A DNA stretch of 45,466 nucleotides, from the NCBI GenBank assembly GCA_947476895.1, contig CANJRX010000016.1, positions 1 to 45,466 of the forward strand, written 5' to 3'. Made by a program: the position numbers and the translations under genes. This document shows, piece by piece, positions 1-7,856 of this stretch (the first letter of the stretch is position 1; every line of letters starts with the position of its first letter). The DNA comes from Fidelibacterota bacterium (GTDB lineage Bacteria > Pseudomonadota > Alphaproteobacteria > Rhodospirillales > Rhodospirillaceae). The notes beneath the pieces are model-generated. The model had not been told where the DNA came from. It saw only the letters and a list, made by a program, of their open reading frames with translations, and did no database searches.

Positions 1-579
1 ACGGCAGTTGCCGGCTCAGACTATACTCAAGCTTCCGGCACACTGACTTTCGCGGCTAATGAGACATCTAAAACCATAACAGTCCAAATTCTCAGTGATG
101 CGGTTCAAGAAGGGGCGGAAACTTTCCAAGTCCAGCTGACAAACCCGTCCACAGGCGCGACCATCACCAACAATATTGCGACGGTGACCATAGCTGCTGA
201 CCCAGCCAATTCGCCTGCAACGCCCACTCCTTCAGGCCCCACGGCGTACTATATTTGGGGGGGGGCAGGTTATACTGTATACTTAGGAAACTTCACCTGC
301 TGGCCATGTAATGAATTCGGTTCAGAATCAATCAATAATCAGTTTGGAAATTACGGAAACCAGGTTTCATCAACTAGCATCCGAAACCAGTTTTCTCAAT
401 ACGGCAGTCTGTCCAGCTCGTACAGCGCCTGCAGCCAATTTGCCTTAACGCCGCCGAGGGTCTTCAACTCCACGAGGTCGATTCTTTACGGCGCGTTGAC
501 CGTAAATCAGTTTGCCGCAAACGCGATTACTGATGCCTCTATTGTTGCATGGTTAACCTACAACGTATGTTACCACTGA
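1..579 (+). CDS. Calx-beta domain surface protein, C-terminal part (5' end outside window)
   Basis: The frame is open from base 1 to the TGA ending at 579, so this is the 3' part of a longer gene. Residues 1-65 read as the end of a Calx-beta repeat: a GSDYTQASGTLTF strand, then a DAVQEGAETFQVQL strand-turn typical of the family, closing in TNNIATVTI. A Pro/Ala/Thr linker follows. The last 110 residues are a separate Asn/Gln/Ser/Tyr-rich module with two copies of S-[IV]-x-N-Q-F-x-x-Y-G and a few cysteines (CWPC, SACSQF). Calx-beta arrays are usual in large secreted or surface adhesins and bind calcium; a surface role is inferred here. No sorting signal is visible at the C-terminus. Base composition is more AT-rich than in the core genes, which fits an accessory gene. 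A stem-loop with a T-run follows at 652-679. Confidence 0.8.
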   Translation, partial: TAVAGSDYTQASGTLTFAANETSKTITVQILSDAVQEGAETFQVQLTNPSTGATITNNIATVTIAADPANSPATPTPSGPTAYYIWGGAGYTVYLGNFTCWPCNEFGSESINNQFGNYGNQVSSTSIRNQFSQYGSLSSSYSACSQFALTPPRVFNSTRSILYGALTVNQFAANAITDASIVAWLTYNVCYH

Positions 580-651
580 GGTGGACGGGCTTGGCCCCGC
601 ATTGTCAGGTTGCCGCCCCAATTCGGTCCCACAGGCGCTGACTGCTTACAG

Positions 652-679
652 GGCCTCGTCAACACCGGCGGGGCCTTTT
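652..679 (+). terminator. Rho-independent-like terminator after the Calx-beta gene
   Basis: GGCCTCG (652-658) pairs with CGGGGCC (669-675) over 7 bp with one T-G wobble and a 10-nt loop. TTTTGCTTT follows directly. It lies 73 nt after the stop codon of the Calx-beta gene. Confidence 0.55.
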
Positions 680-964
680 GCTTTGGTGCCTCCGCCATTG
701 ATATCAATGCCGCCGCCCAATGATAGCTCTGGGCGCTAATCCGAAATTTTGGAAAATTTTGCGCTACTCGGGCGCGACCGCGTGAACCTGAATAGGCTGG
801 GCGGGGTCGCTGTGGCGAAGTGCCTGGGTGGGGGTCGGGAAGTGGTGGCGCTGGACTTGGCGGCGAGGCGGACTGCCTGAACATCCGATAGGCGACATTG
901 TCGGGCAATAGGACGGGAAGGGACCGCAAAGCCATCCACAACTCAGCCACAGTTGGGCTAGCCC

Positions 965-992
965 TTGACGTTAAAATTTAACTGACCATAGT
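965..992 (+). promoter_or_regulatory. Sigma-70-like promoter of tRNA-Pro
   Basis: TTGACG (965-970) is separated by 16 nt from CATAGT (987-992). Transcription would start near 999, about 14 nt before the tRNA-like sequence. This is a match by eye, supported mainly by its position. Confidence 0.4.
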
Positions 993-1012
993 GAAAAAAC
1001 CGTGGATACATG

Positions 1013-1093
<81 letters not shown>

Positions 1094-1147
1094 TTTTTTA
1101 CAGCTAAGTCTAAAAGTCTGCATTGCCCGTTCGGCGTTGCACCGTGA

Positions 1148-2758
1148 ATGGAGAGGCACTTGCAAGACCTAGACTTGCTGAAGATTGGACCGCTCGACAT
1201 CGTGGTTTACCACGTCGGCGGAGACGACGGCTCTGGCCCGATCGGGGCGTTGTTCGAGATGGTCCCCAACGCCATTTTCGTGGTGTTCGAAATTCGCGAC
1301 GACGCCGCGCCGGTCAGCGTGACGCAGGCCGACGACGAAACGCGCCAGATCAGAATCAAAGTGAACCGTGCGGTCGACGGCGATGCCGGCACGAAGAAAT
1401 TCTACGTCACCAATCGGCCCAAGAGCAGCAGCCTTCTGAAACCATCGCCCATGGCGTTGAAGGAAGATCCGGGCTTCACCGACTGCCGGACCTGGGGCGA
1501 CAATACCAAAATCGAAAAAGTCCTCACGGTCGAGACGTCATCGATTCAGCAAATCATCGAAGAACTTGGGCTGCCCGCGCCCGACATCATCAGCAGCGAC
1601 GCTCAAGGCGCTGAGTTGAAAATCTTGAAGGGCGCAGGGCGCTTTCTCGACAATGCGCTGGGCGTTGTCACGGAAGTCGAATTCTCCGAGGTTTATCACC
1701 ACCAGCCTTTGTTCGACGATCAAATGACACTGCTGGGCCCCAAGGGATTCCGGCTGGTCAATTTATTGAACATGCAAGTGTGGCACCCAATCCCACGCAT
1801 GCGCGGAATGGGATTTCTCACAGTCAGTGAAGCAATCTTCGTAAAATATTTCCACGCCTTTGCGTCCGGCGAAGACCGTCCTCTGCGTGGTTATGTGGAC
1901 ATTACAACCGCGCCCACAACAACGCTTCTGAAGATGTGCATCATCGCCATGGGCTTCAGAATGATTTCTTACGCCCTTAAAATCGCGCAATACGTCAAAG
2001 CCGAACGCAAAGACTACCAGCAGTACATGCGTACGGTGCCGATGCTCGATCGCGCTTTCGAGATGTTGAAGACGTTCGAAGAGCACGAACAAAATCCCGA
2101 CCGACCGGTGGATTTTTATATTGGCGCGATTCAGTTCCCGGACTCGGTTTTCCTGAGAAACGCGGCGGCTGACTCCAGCACCGTCTACAAAGCGGAATAC
2201 GCGCGCGGTCTTCTGCTTCAGCAGGCCATCGACACCCATTTGCGCGGCGATCTCGCTGAAGCAAAAAGACTCTATGATCTGGTATTGGCGGAAAGCCCCA
2301 ATACGTTTGACGCGCGGCATATGCTTGGCGTCATGGCTATGCAAAATGGAAATGCGGCCGAAGCCATTTCAACCATGAACGAAGCTTTTTCGCATGTGGT
2401 TGAACACCGTCGTTATGTGCCGGCCTACATCAATCGGGGCGTCGCTTATAAATCGCTGGGTTACTATGCCGAGGCGCTCATGGATTTCGACAAGGCGCTT
2501 CAGCTAGGCGGCCCGCGCCCTGATGCATTGCTCAATCGGGGCATCTCACTTCTTAATTTGCAGCGCCAGGCCGACGCCCTCAGCGATTTCGATATCGTCA
2601 TCGCACTCGAGAAAACGAGCGCCGACGCCTATTACCACCGCGCCCTTGCTCTGGCCGGTATGAAGCGCCGCCCGGAGGCCATTGAGAGCCTTAAAAAGGC
2701 ACTGCAGCTCAGCCCAGCCCATGCTGAAGCCAAGGCTAAACTGGCTGAATTAAGTTAG
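1148..2758 (+). CDS. FkbM-type methyltransferase fused to C-terminal TPR repeats
   Basis: The first ~220 residues have the layout of an FkbM-family SAM-dependent methyltransferase: a modified glycine-rich SAM loop (HVGGDDGSGPIG, about residues 22-33), an acidic end of the second strand (VVFEIRDD), and the family signature IISSDAQGAELKILKGA around residues 145-161, where the usual D-x-E-G-x-E reads D-A-Q-G-A-E. From about residue 360 to the end lie roughly five tetratricopeptide repeats (for example RGVAYKSLGYYAEALMDFDKAL). FkbM enzymes usually O-methylate sugars or small-molecule hydroxyls, and TPRs mediate protein contacts; the substrate is unknown. The gene starts 54 nt after the tRNA-like sequence, with no strong ribosome-binding site before the ATG. 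A shorter protein starting further in would lose the SAM loop, so the first ATG is kept. Confidence 0.78.
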   Translation: MERHLQDLDLLKIGPLDIVVYHVGGDDGSGPIGALFEMVPNAIFVVFEIRDDAAPVSVTQADDETRQIRIKVNRAVDGDAGTKKFYVTNRPKSSSLLKPSPMALKEDPGFTDCRTWGDNTKIEKVLTVETSSIQQIIEELGLPAPDIISSDAQGAELKILKGAGRFLDNALGVVTEVEFSEVYHHQPLFDDQMTLLGPKGFRLVNLLNMQVWHPIPRMRGMGFLTVSEAIFVKYFHAFASGEDRPLRGYVDITTAPTTTLLKMCIIAMGFRMISYALKIAQYVKAERKDYQQYMRTVPMLDRAFEMLKTFEEHEQNPDRPVDFYIGAIQFPDSVFLRNAAADSSTVYKAEYARGLLLQQAIDTHLRGDLAEAKRLYDLVLAESPNTFDARHMLGVMAMQNGNAAEAISTMNEAFSHVVEHRRYVPAYINRGVAYKSLGYYAEALMDFDKALQLGGPRPDALLNRGISLLNLQRQADALSDFDIVIALEKTSADAYYHRALALAGMKRRPEAIESLKKALQLSPAHAEAKAKLAELS

Positions 2759-2925
2759 GCGGCGAGGCTTTAATTCAGTCCGGCACGCCCCAGGGCCAGG
2801 CCTTCTGCGGCCAGAGCCCAAATTTGCAATAAAATTACAACTTTTGCGCGTGTTTACTTATTGCAGGTCCGCCCCCAAATCCTTTATAAATCGTTAATGC
2901 CCAAACCGCTTGGGGCAAGGGGACT

Positions 2926-3399
2926 ATGACCATCAGCTTAGACACACTCTCACTGCAGCCTATTGCTGCGCCGATCGCCGCGTCACCCGCGCGTCAGGCG
3001 CCGGTGACGGCTGTGGGCGATCGCGATGGCGCTAACAATGATCGCCGCAATCCTTCGCGCGATTCACGCGGACGTTCGAGCATTGCGTTCCGCTCGTTAC
3101 TTGATGCCGCCACGCTGGCCGGCCTCACCAAGTCACTCAGCGGTCAATCCAAGACCGTGTCCACAGATGAAGCTCCTGCGCGGCCTACGCATCGTGCCAA
3201 GCTTCCCGATAAAGCCGAGCCGGAAGTGCTTTCGGCCTCTGAGTCAGAACGACTCTATCACTCCGCGAAAAACTCCGGGCAGGGCAGATCATCGCCTGCG
3301 CCGGAGTTTCTCGCCGCCACAACGCGCTATGCCAAGGCGTTCTTCGCCGTTTCCGGCACCTTTGCGCGCCCGGGCGAATCCCTCGAAGTAACGGCTTAA
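2926..3399 (+). CDS. Hypothetical protein, probably disordered N-terminal half
   Basis: This 157-residue protein is not assigned to a family. The ATG is preceded by a good ribosome-binding site (AAGGGGA, 5 nt spacing). The first ~60 residues are rich in Ala, Pro, Asp, Arg and Asn, with an Asn/Arg/Asp-rich stretch at about 34-50, and look disordered. No signal peptide or membrane segment is seen. The last 30 residues (EFLAATTRYAKAFFAVSGTF, then a short tail) look like a folded, amphipathic segment and may be the conserved part. It stands alone, with the next gene on the opposite strand. Codon usage resembles the neighbours, so it is probably expressed; its function is unknown. Confidence 0.55.
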   Translation: MTISLDTLSLQPIAAPIAASPARQAPVTAVGDRDGANNDRRNPSRDSRGRSSIAFRSLLDAATLAGLTKSLSGQSKTVSTDEAPARPTHRAKLPDKAEPEVLSASESERLYHSAKNSGQGRSSPAPEFLAATTRYAKAFFAVSGTFARPGESLEVTA

Positions 3400-3408
3400 T
3401 ACTGGGGC

Positions 3409-3666
3409 TTAAGAGCTGACTTGCTCTTGCAGGGCCGAGCGTCCTGAGACGGTCAGCTTGCAGATCATAAAATCTGGCTTCAGGTGGTTGGCGAACCACG
3501 GTTCAGCCCAACCTTCATCCATACACTTCTTGACGACTTGCTGGCTGATCTTGCGGCCATCGGAATCGAACAGCGGCAGCTTGCCGCCGGGCTGGGTAAG
3601 TCCGCGCTCCAGCCACTTGCGCTGAGCGGGAGAGAGTCGGACGATGTTGCGGTCGCCTCCGTCCAT
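3409..3666 (-). CDS. Conserved small protein, possible winged-helix fold
   Basis: The frame can be read from 3717, but the ATG at 3666 is preceded by AGGAA with a 7-nt gap, so I start there (85 residues). The protein begins MDGGDRNIVRLSPAQRKWLERGL and includes KLPLFDSDGRKISQQVV, GWAEPWF and a closing CKLTVSGRSAL. The pattern of an N-terminal helix, a central helix-turn and a final LTxxGR stretch resembles small winged-helix proteins, which would make it a possible DNA-binding factor. That is inference from the shape only. It converges on the gene ending at 3399, and cutA starts divergently at 3804. Confidence 0.6.
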   Translation of the reverse strand: MDGGDRNIVRLSPAQRKWLERGLTQPGGKLPLFDSDGRKISQQVVKKCMDEGWAEPWFANHLKPDFMICKLTVSGRSALQEQVSS

Positions 3667-3803
3667 GACGGGATTCCTATCCGTAGCGTTTTTTATGTTC
3701 CAAACGTTACACCTCAACGCAGCAGGAACCGCTTATACTCGCCGCGAGAAGTGAATTTTTCATAAAGCGCACCCAAGTCTAGGCAAAGAGCTTACCGCCG
3801 CAA

Positions 3804-4139
3804 ATGACTTCCCCCAACAAAGCCAGCAAACACTGCATGATCTACGTCACCGCATCTTCGCGTGACGAGGCCCTGAACATCGCCAAGACCCTGGTGGCCG
3901 AGAAGCTTGTGGCCTGCGCTAATGTGCTGGCCGAGGCCACGTCCGTCTACCGCTGGCAGGGCAAGGTCGAAGAAGCGCAAGAAATTGTGCTGATCGCCAA
4001 GACCCGAAACGACCTAGCCGAGGCGGCGTTAGCCCGTATCAAAACCTTGCACAGTTACGATGTGCCCTGCGCGGTTACATACGATATGGCCGCGGGCCTT
4101 CCGGCCTATCTGGCCTGGATCGACCAGGAAACGGCTTAG
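3804..4139 (+). CDS. cutA: CutA1-type divalent-ion tolerance protein
   Basis: The 111-residue length and whole-length pattern match CutA1, a small cytoplasmic trimer with a ferredoxin-like fold named for copper tolerance in E. coli. Visible landmarks are MIYVTASSRDEALNIAKTLV, KLVACANVLAEATSVYRWQG and a C-terminal SYDVPCAVTYDMAAGLPAYL, which correspond to the family core and the Cys-containing metal-site region. The protein has no signal peptide. The antiporter gene starts 9 nt after its stop codon, so the two are likely co-transcribed; this fits a shared role in ion homeostasis. The precise biochemical activity of CutA1 proteins is not settled. Confidence 0.9.
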   Translation: MTSPNKASKHCMIYVTASSRDEALNIAKTLVAEKLVACANVLAEATSVYRWQGKVEEAQEIVLIAKTRNDLAEAALARIKTLHSYDVPCAVTYDMAAGLPAYLAWIDQETA

Positions 4140-4148
4140 TCATTCAAA

Positions 4149-5801
4149 ATGCCTGATTTCATCAGCCAACTGCCCGGCATGATCGCCCACCTTCCTACGG
4201 TGCCTTTAGCCATAGCGCTGGCTTTTGCCCTTGGCATTAGCGCGCGTTACATCAACCTGCCGCCCATGGCCGGATTTCTGTTGGCGGGCTTTGCACTCAA
4301 CGGCCTGGGCGTTCACTCCAATGCGGTCATCAAAGACATCGCCGACGCGGGCGTGATGTTGCTGCTGTTCACTATCGGCTTGAAGCTGCGGGTGCAGACG
4401 CTCGGGCGGGCGGATGTCTGGGGCGTGGCAACGCTGCACATTGTCGGCACCATGGTCGCCTTCGGCGCGGTGATCTATGGGCTCTCAAGCCTCGGCCTCG
4501 GCATGCTTGCGGGTCTGACGCCCGTGACATCTCTGCTTATTGCCTTCGCTCTCACGTTCTCCAGCACGGTCTTCGGTGTGAAAGTCCTGGAAGAACGCGG
4601 TGAATCCAGCGCGCTGCACGGGCGTACGGCCGTCGGTATCCTGGTTATCCAGGATCTGTTCGCCGTCGCCTTCCTCACGTTGTCGGCGGCACGCGCACCC
4701 TCGGTCTGGGCTTTTGCGGTCGTGGGTCTGGTGTTCCTGCGCCCCATCCTCAATCGCCTTTTGGATCAGATAGACTACCGCGAGCTCATGGCGTTGTTCG
4801 GTTTGTTCACCGCCGTCGTTTTGGGGGCAGGCACCTTCCAGCTTGTGGGCCTGAAGCCTGATCTCGGCGCGCTGGTCATGGGCGTCATGATGGCGCCCCA
4901 CAAACGTTCGGAGGAGCTGGCGGACTCGCTGTTCAGTTTCAAGGAAATGCTGCTGATCGGCTTTTTCCTGGATATCGGCCTTTCCGGCAAACCCACTTTC
5001 GAGCATCTCAAGATGGCGGCCGGTTTGGTGCTTCTGCTGCCGATACAGGCGGGGCTGTTTTTCATCCTGATGACCCGCTTCCGCTTGCGGTCGCGGTCGG
5101 CCTTCTTTGCCGCGCTCAGCCTTTCGACCTATAGCGAATTCGGGCTAATTGTTTGCGCCGTGGCCGCCGAAAACCGTTGGATCAGCGAGGACTGGGTCAT
5201 GGTTCTGGCCATGGCCGTATCGATCTCGTTCTTCCTGGTGGCGCCGCTCAACATCAAGCCCCACAAGCTTTATGCCCGGCTTCATAGGGTCCTGCGCCGT
5301 TTTGAGACCAAGGGCCGCCACGCCGAGGACATGCCGTTGGAAATCGGTGACGCCACCATCGCAGTCTTCGGCATGGGACGCGTGGGGACGGGGGCTTACG
5401 AATACTTACGCCGGCGTTACGGCAGCGTCGTGATCGGCATTGAAAGTAACTTGGAGAAGGTTGAACAGCACCAGAAGGCCGGACGTAACGTCATCCACGG
5501 CGACGCCACGGACTCAGACTTTTGGACCAAGATGCATGCCGCCCCCCATCACTTGAAGGCGGTGTTGCTGGCCATGCCGGAGTACAGGGCAAACATGTAC
5601 GCCGTGCAGCAGATCAAGACCGGTGACTTTGAAGGCTTCATCGGCGCCTTGGCAAAATTTGGCGATCAGGTCCGGCGTTTAAAAGCAGCGGGTGTGCACG
5701 CGGTGTTTAACATGTATGCTGAAGCTGGCGCTGGCTTCGCAGCCAGTGTCGACGACGCAATGTCGCCAGGGGAGATGGGGCCGACGAAGGGGACTACCTG
5801 A
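4149..5801 (+). CDS. CPA2-family cation:proton antiporter with RCK (TrkA-N) domain, KefB/YbaL-like
   Basis: This 550-residue inner-membrane protein has about 12 hydrophobic segments across residues 10-385, with the family stretches LPPMAGFLLAGFALNG, LLLFTIGLKLRVQ and ALTFSSTVFGVKVLEERGE. A cytosolic Rossmann domain begins near residue 395 with the nucleotide-binding loop AVFGMGRVGTGAYEYL and continues to GRNVIHGDATDSDFW. CPA2 carriers exchange K+ or Na+ for protons, and the RCK domain gates them with a bound nucleotide. The domain order is that of KefB/KefC and YbaL; cargo and ligand cannot be told from sequence. It follows cutA by 9 nt. The last 40 residues are less typical and end in a polar tail. 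Confidence 0.9.
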   Translation: MPDFISQLPGMIAHLPTVPLAIALAFALGISARYINLPPMAGFLLAGFALNGLGVHSNAVIKDIADAGVMLLLFTIGLKLRVQTLGRADVWGVATLHIVGTMVAFGAVIYGLSSLGLGMLAGLTPVTSLLIAFALTFSSTVFGVKVLEERGESSALHGRTAVGILVIQDLFAVAFLTLSAARAPSVWAFAVVGLVFLRPILNRLLDQIDYRELMALFGLFTAVVLGAGTFQLVGLKPDLGALVMGVMMAPHKRSEELADSLFSFKEMLLIGFFLDIGLSGKPTFEHLKMAAGLVLLLPIQAGLFFILMTRFRLRSRSAFFAALSLSTYSEFGLIVCAVAAENRWISEDWVMVLAMAVSISFFLVAPLNIKPHKLYARLHRVLRRFETKGRHAEDMPLEIGDATIAVFGMGRVGTGAYEYLRRRYGSVVIGIESNLEKVEQHQKAGRNVIHGDATDSDFWTKMHAAPHHLKAVLLAMPEYRANMYAVQQIKTGDFEGFIGALAKFGDQVRRLKAAGVHAVFNMYAEAGAGFAASVDDAMSPGEMGPTKGTT

Positions 5802-5837
5802 GACTGCACTTCGCAACTTTTGCGGACATAATGCGTT

Positions 5838-5859
5838 AGTGCCATTAGTACGTGGCACT
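5838..5859. promoter_or_regulatory. Perfect hairpin in the leader of the H1-like gene
   Basis: AGTGCCA (5838-5844) and TGGCACT (5853-5859) form a 7-bp perfect inverted repeat around an 8-nt loop. It lies 36 nt after the antiporter stop and 34 nt before the next ATG. It could terminate antiporter transcription, act as an operator, or fold in the leader of the small basic-protein mRNA. No strong T-run follows. Confidence 0.4.
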
Positions 5860-5893
5860 TGTTATTCAGGAATCACAACAGTGAGGTTTGGCT

Positions 5894-6160
5894 ATGGCAA
5901 CTGCGAAATCCGCCGCGCGTAAAGCTGTGCGCAAGGCAAAATCAAAAGTTAAGAGCAAGACGAAGACCGTTCAGAAGAAAGTGAAGGCCTCGGTCGCGAA
6001 AGCGAAGAGCGCCGCGAAGAGCAAGAGCAAGACCCTGGCCGCGCGCGCCAAGCGCACCCAGAAGGTCGTTGCCAAAGACATCAGCTCCGCCGTCGATCAG
6101 CTCGCCTTGTTCGCAAAAAAGGCCGTCAAAAGCGGCCGCAAGAAGCTCGGAATCGCCTAA
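5894..6160 (+). CDS. Histone H1-like Lys/Ala-rich DNA-binding protein
   Basis: This small protein (88 residues) is dominated by Lys, Ala, Ser and Arg. The first ~60 residues are repeated K-S-K, K-A-K and A-A-K blocks, followed by a short amphipathic C-terminal helix (DISSAVDQLALFAKKAVKSG). This composition matches bacterial histone H1-like proteins, which bind DNA through a disordered basic tail and help compact the nucleoid. The ATG at 5894 is chosen because GAGG lies 7 nt before it; a TTG two codons earlier is also in frame. It is flanked by a perfect hairpin upstream and a 12-bp stem-loop downstream, so it probably forms its own transcript. The DNA-binding role is inferred from composition, not from a defined fold. 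Confidence 0.8.
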   Translation: MATAKSAARKAVRKAKSKVKSKTKTVQKKVKASVAKAKSAAKSKSKTLAARAKRTQKVVAKDISSAVDQLALFAKKAVKSGRKKLGIA

Positions 6161-6169
6161 CGTGTTTCA

Positions 6170-6198
6170 GCCGTGTGGAGTGCATAACTCCACACGGC
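6170..6198 (+). terminator. Strong stem-loop terminator after the H1-like gene
   Basis: GCCGTGTGGAGT (6170-6181) pairs perfectly over 12 bp with ACTCCACACGGC (6187-6198) around the loop GCATA. It starts 10 nt after the stop codon. The trailing sequence ACGCTTCTTC is only moderately T-rich. Confidence 0.65.
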
Positions 6199-6224
6199 AC
6201 GCTTCTTCATAGGGTCCAGTGACC

Positions 6225-6527
6225 ATGGACACCGTGACAATTATCGGCACGTTTGCCGCGCTGGCCTCAACGACCAGCTTCGCGCCCCAGGCGTGGAAAA
6301 TCATCAAATCCCGAAAAACCGAAGCGATTTCAGCCATTACCTATGGTCTGACAGTCTTTGGCTTTTTGCTTTGGACGATCTACGGCGTGCTGCTCATGCA
6401 ATGGCCACTTATCGTCACGAACAGCATTTGCCTCGTGCTGTCGGCCTTCATTCTGACAATGAAACTTCTGCCGCGCCGGAAGAAAGAGAAGGTTGCGGAC
6501 CTGCTGGACCCGGACGTTAAAGCCTAA
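6225..6527 (+). CDS. SemiSWEET-type sugar transporter
   Basis: The protein (100 residues) has the size and three-helix layout of bacterial SemiSWEETs, which dimerise to form a sugar uniporter in the inner membrane. Hydrophobic segments lie at about 5-22, 36-58 and 62-82. The first contains the PQ motif ([19 protein letters not shown]), which forms the hinge in this family, and the conserved basic/acid pair follows it. The ATG at 6225 is preferred over the in-frame GTG at 6219 because AGGG lies 10 nt before the ATG, whereas it is too close to the GTG. The 3' end overlaps the convergent ispDF by 11 nt. The substrate cannot be inferred. Confidence 0.88.
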   Translation: MDTVTIIGTFAALASTTSFAPQAWKIIKSRKTEAISAITYGLTVFGFLLWTIYGVLLMQWPLIVTNSICLVLSAFILTMKLLPRRKKEKVADLLDPDVKA

Positions 6528-7674
6528 CCGTCGCCACAGCCTGCGCAGCGATACCTTCCTGGCGGCCGGTGAATCCCAGGCCTTCGGTCGTCGTGGCTTT
6601 GACGCTGATGCGGTCTTCAGACACACCCAAAATTTTCGCGACCGACGTCACCATGGCGGCGCGGTGAGGACCGACCTTGGGTCGCTCGCAGATGATCGTG
6701 AAATCCAGGTGCACGAGGCTGCCACCGCGCGCCGTCAGCAAGTCGTAAGCATGACGCAAGAACTGATGTGATGCGGCGCCGCGCCATTTGGGGTCGCTTG
6801 GCGGGAAATGCTGGCCGATGTCTCCGGCGCCGATGGCGCCCAGGATCGCGTCGGTGGCGGCATGCAGCGCGACATCGGCATCGGAATGGCCGACCATGCC
6901 ATGCGTATGCGGAACCTTGAGGCCGCAGAGCATCACCGCATTGCCGTCTCCGAAAGCGTGAACATCGAAGCCTTGGCCGACGCGGGTTTCGCTTAGGGAC
7001 GCGGTGAGGCGCGCAAGATCATCCATGGTCGTAACCTTGATGTTGGTTTCATCGCCCAAAACTGTGACGACCCGGCCGCCCGCACGTTCCAAAACGGCGG
7101 CATCGTCCGTCAGCGTCTCGCCGGCAAATTTGCGGTGTGCAGCCAAGATGGGCGCAAAGCGGAAGCCTTGGGGTGTCTGCGCGCGGGCGAGGTTCTCGCG
7201 CGGCACGGTCTCGCCGACTGCGCCGCCGGCATCCACACGCTTCAGCGTATCGACCACCGGCACCACCGGCAGCACGCCTTCGGCTGTTGCGAGACCTTCG
7301 ATCACGCGGTCGATTAGACCGGCCGAAATCATCGGGCGTGCCCCGTCGTGAATGAGCACGAGGTCGGGCGGTGAGGCGACTAGGGCTTCGAGGCCCAGCC
7401 GCACGGAATCTTGACGCGCGGCGCCGCCATGAACCGATGTGACCTTTGCCAAGCCCGCAGCAGCCTCGGCGAACTGAGCGCCGTCGTCGGGATGGATCGC
7501 GACCACCACTTGAGTAACTTTGGGATGGTTGGAAAAAGCCCGAAGCGTCCGGCGCAACAGCAGCTCGCCCTTCAGCGGCGCATATTGCTTGGGAAGGCTG
7601 CCCCCAAAGCGTTGGCCACGGCCGGCGGCGACGACCAGCACGGCGCAGGTGGAGTTTGGTGGGCTGGGAGGCAA
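6517..7674 (-). CDS. ispDF: Bifunctional IspD/IspF isoprenoid enzyme
   Basis: This 385-residue fusion carries out two non-consecutive steps of the MEP pathway for isoprenoid precursors. The N-terminal half is IspD (MEP cytidylyltransferase): [20 protein letters not shown] is the nucleotide loop and [10 protein letters not shown] a core motif. The C-terminal ~160 residues are IspF (2-C-methyl-D-erythritol 2,4-cyclodiphosphate synthase): GFDVHAFG and [11 protein letters not shown] supply the zinc-binding Asp and His residues. The fusion is common in Alphaproteobacteria. The start is a TTG with AAGGA about 6 nt before it; no in-frame ATG lies before the IspD nucleotide loop. It is divergent from dusB across about 180 nt, the usual arrangement in this class. 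Confidence 0.96.
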   Translation of the reverse strand: MPPSPPNSTCAVLVVAAGRGQRFGGSLPKQYAPLKGELLLRRTLRAFSNHPKVTQVVVAIHPDDGAQFAEAAAGLAKVTSVHGGAARQDSVRLGLEALVASPPDLVLIHDGARPMISAGLIDRVIEGLATAEGVLPVVPVVDTLKRVDAGGAVGETVPRENLARAQTPQGFRFAPILAAHRKFAGETLTDDAAVLERAGGRVVTVLGDETNIKVTTMDDLARLTASLSETRVGQGFDVHAFGDGNAVMLCGLKVPHTHGMVGHSDADVALHAATDAILGAIGAGDIGQHFPPSDPKWRGAASHQFLRHAYDLLTARGGSLVHLDFTIICERPKVGPHRAAMVTSVAKILGVSEDRISVKATTTEGLGFTGRQEGIAAQAVATVRL

Positions 7675-7856
7675 GGGGGATCCTTAAACGGTGAGAAACG
7701 CACACTATGAAGCCCACAGCGCACGCGCAATTTGTGTTTTAGTCTAATGTGTTGCCAAGATGTAGTGCCATTTAGTCACACCGCCCGAAAGGCCTTGATT
7801 TCCGCGCCGTTTGTTGGGCAAATGCCTAACTTTTATGCAGTGTCTTCAAGGCAACA

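Larger units (their letters stand above)
580..1012. other. Non-coding gap between the Calx-beta gene and tRNA-Pro
   Basis: This 433-nt gap has no convincing gene. The minus-strand reading frames in it lack a ribosome-binding site and have arbitrary composition. It contains the stem-loop at 652-679, an AT-rich patch around 753-770 where AAATTTT and AAAATTTT flank GG, and a promoter-like pair at 965-992 just before the tRNA. Confidence 0.6.
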
